Positions 14,456 to 14,921 of a stretch of DNA of 14,921 nucleotides are shown here, piece by piece; position 1 is the first letter of the stretch; each line of letters begins with the position of its first letter. The stretch is from Saprospiraceae bacterium. GTDB lineage: Bacteria > Bacteroidota > Bacteroidia > Chitinophagales > Saprospiraceae. The stretch is from positions 1 to 14,921 of the forward strand of contig JAEUUM010000126.1 of assembly GCA_016787375.1 (NCBI GenBank), in the 5' to 3' direction. Below the pieces are notes generated by a model, which was given only the letters and a program-made list of their open reading frames with translations, did not search any database and had not been told where the DNA came from. The translations under genes and the position numbers were made by a program.

Positions 14456-14921
14456 CTAAAGGTTTATAATTACACCAATATTGTGTGTACCTGACCACCT
14501 ACTTGTGTGTCTGTAACCATAATCGATACCCAATCGATTTGTTGAGTTTTTCTTAAGAGGCACGTCTACGGAAAAACCTCCTGCAAATCCTTTGTCCAAA
14601 GATGAATTTAACCCATCATTTGTCAATTGACCGAATTCATACTTGTAGCCACCCCGTACATGAAAATATTTACCAATAGCTAAATCAACACCAGCACCTA
14701 CTTGATCTTGAGCAAATGAGTTGGATGTAAAATTACCAACTCCCGTCAAAATAAAATTCTGACCAAGTGCAAAATCATAAGAAACACCCAAATTTAACAT
14801 TGAAGGCAATTCATAATTGGCAGGTCTTACATTAAAAGTCAGGTTATAATTACCCTCCGGAGCATTTTGAGTAAAGGATAAACCTTCACCCCCAAATTTC
14901 ATTGGAGAACCAATATTTCTA
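14456..14921 (-). CDS. PorV/PorQ-like outer-membrane beta-barrel protein, C-terminal part (cut by window edge)
   Basis: The frame is open from the window edge to a stop at 14458-14456, giving the last 154 residues of a longer protein. The visible start, RNIGSPMKF, followed by a Pro-rich turn and LNLGVSYDF, is the pattern I associate with PorV/PorQ-family barrels (FadL-like) that serve in or near the type IX secretion system of Bacteroidota. Alternating strands follow (FILTGVGNFTS, VGAGVDLAIGKYFHVRGGYKYEFG, GFAGGFSVDVPL, NRLGIDYGYRH), ending in a short terminal strand, HNIGVIINL. The internal Met in NIGSPM should not be taken as the start. The N terminus and signal peptide are outside the window, so the exact subfamily (PorV, PorQ or a paralogue) is open. 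Confidence 0.7.
   Translation of the reverse strand, partial: RNIGSPMKFGGEGLSFTQNAPEGNYNLTFNVRPANYELPSMLNLGVSYDFALGQNFILTGVGNFTSNSFAQDQVGAGVDLAIGKYFHVRGGYKYEFGQLTNDGLNSSLDKGFAGGFSVDVPLKKNSTNRLGIDYGYRHTSRWSGTHNIGVIINL

Noticed and set aside
1..14921. Search for mobile elements, CRISPR arrays, toxin-antitoxin or defence genes
   Set aside because: No transposase, integrase, spaced direct repeats, restriction or toxin motifs were seen; gene content and promoter style are uniform across the window, giving no sign of recent transfer.

Overview
The window looks like ordinary chromosomal DNA from a member of the Bacteroidota. Four things support this. It is AT-rich. Recognisable Shine-Dalgarno sequences are largely absent. 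Most gene starts have a TAnnTTTG -7 promoter element 15-41 nt upstream. The gene set is typical of the phylum: a PorV/PorQ-like outer-membrane protein, DUF4230 and DUF3108 proteins, a YugP-type peptidase, and a DtxR-family regulator with an Nramp-UspA fusion. I cannot place it below phylum with confidence. No mobile element, CRISPR array, tRNA or rRNA was seen, and no gap exceeds 300 bases.

Layout. At the left edge is the N-terminal two fifths or so of S-adenosylhomocysteinase (minus strand, cut by the window). Next is a minus-strand metal-homeostasis operon: a DtxR/MntR-family regulator followed 2 bp later by an Nramp transporter carrying a C-terminal UspA domain. A DtxR-box-like dyad overlaps the operon promoter. 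Diverging from it is a lone MacB/FtsX-type ABC permease. A second divergent pair follows: an SDR-family protein (minus) with an abnormal active site, and 3-hydroxyanthranilate 3,4-dioxygenase (plus). The dioxygenase leads a plus-strand run with an LpxH-like phosphatase and a secreted protein of unknown function joined to lpxH by an ATGA overlap.

The centre-right is a long minus-strand stretch. In transcription order it holds a multi-TM flippase-like protein, a DUF3108 secreted protein (29-bp overlap), a DUF4230 protein, quinolinate synthase NadA, a YugP-type membrane zinc peptidase, and ribosome recycling factor. ruvC lies on the plus strand, tail-to-tail with and overlapping a HIT-family gene that is paired with greA. 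The right edge is a partial PorV/PorQ-like gene with a strong terminator after it.

Functionally this is a mix of housekeeping (frr, ruvC, greA, ahcY), NAD biosynthesis (two enzymes that both lead to quinolinate), metal uptake, and envelope biogenesis. I did not find a convincing undescribed multi-gene system. The points most worth a second look are the operator in front of the metal operon, the SDR lacking Tyr and Lys, the flippase whose first membrane helix lies upstream of any canonical start codon, the two quinolinate routes, and the use of TTG starts that the promoter positions help to decide.
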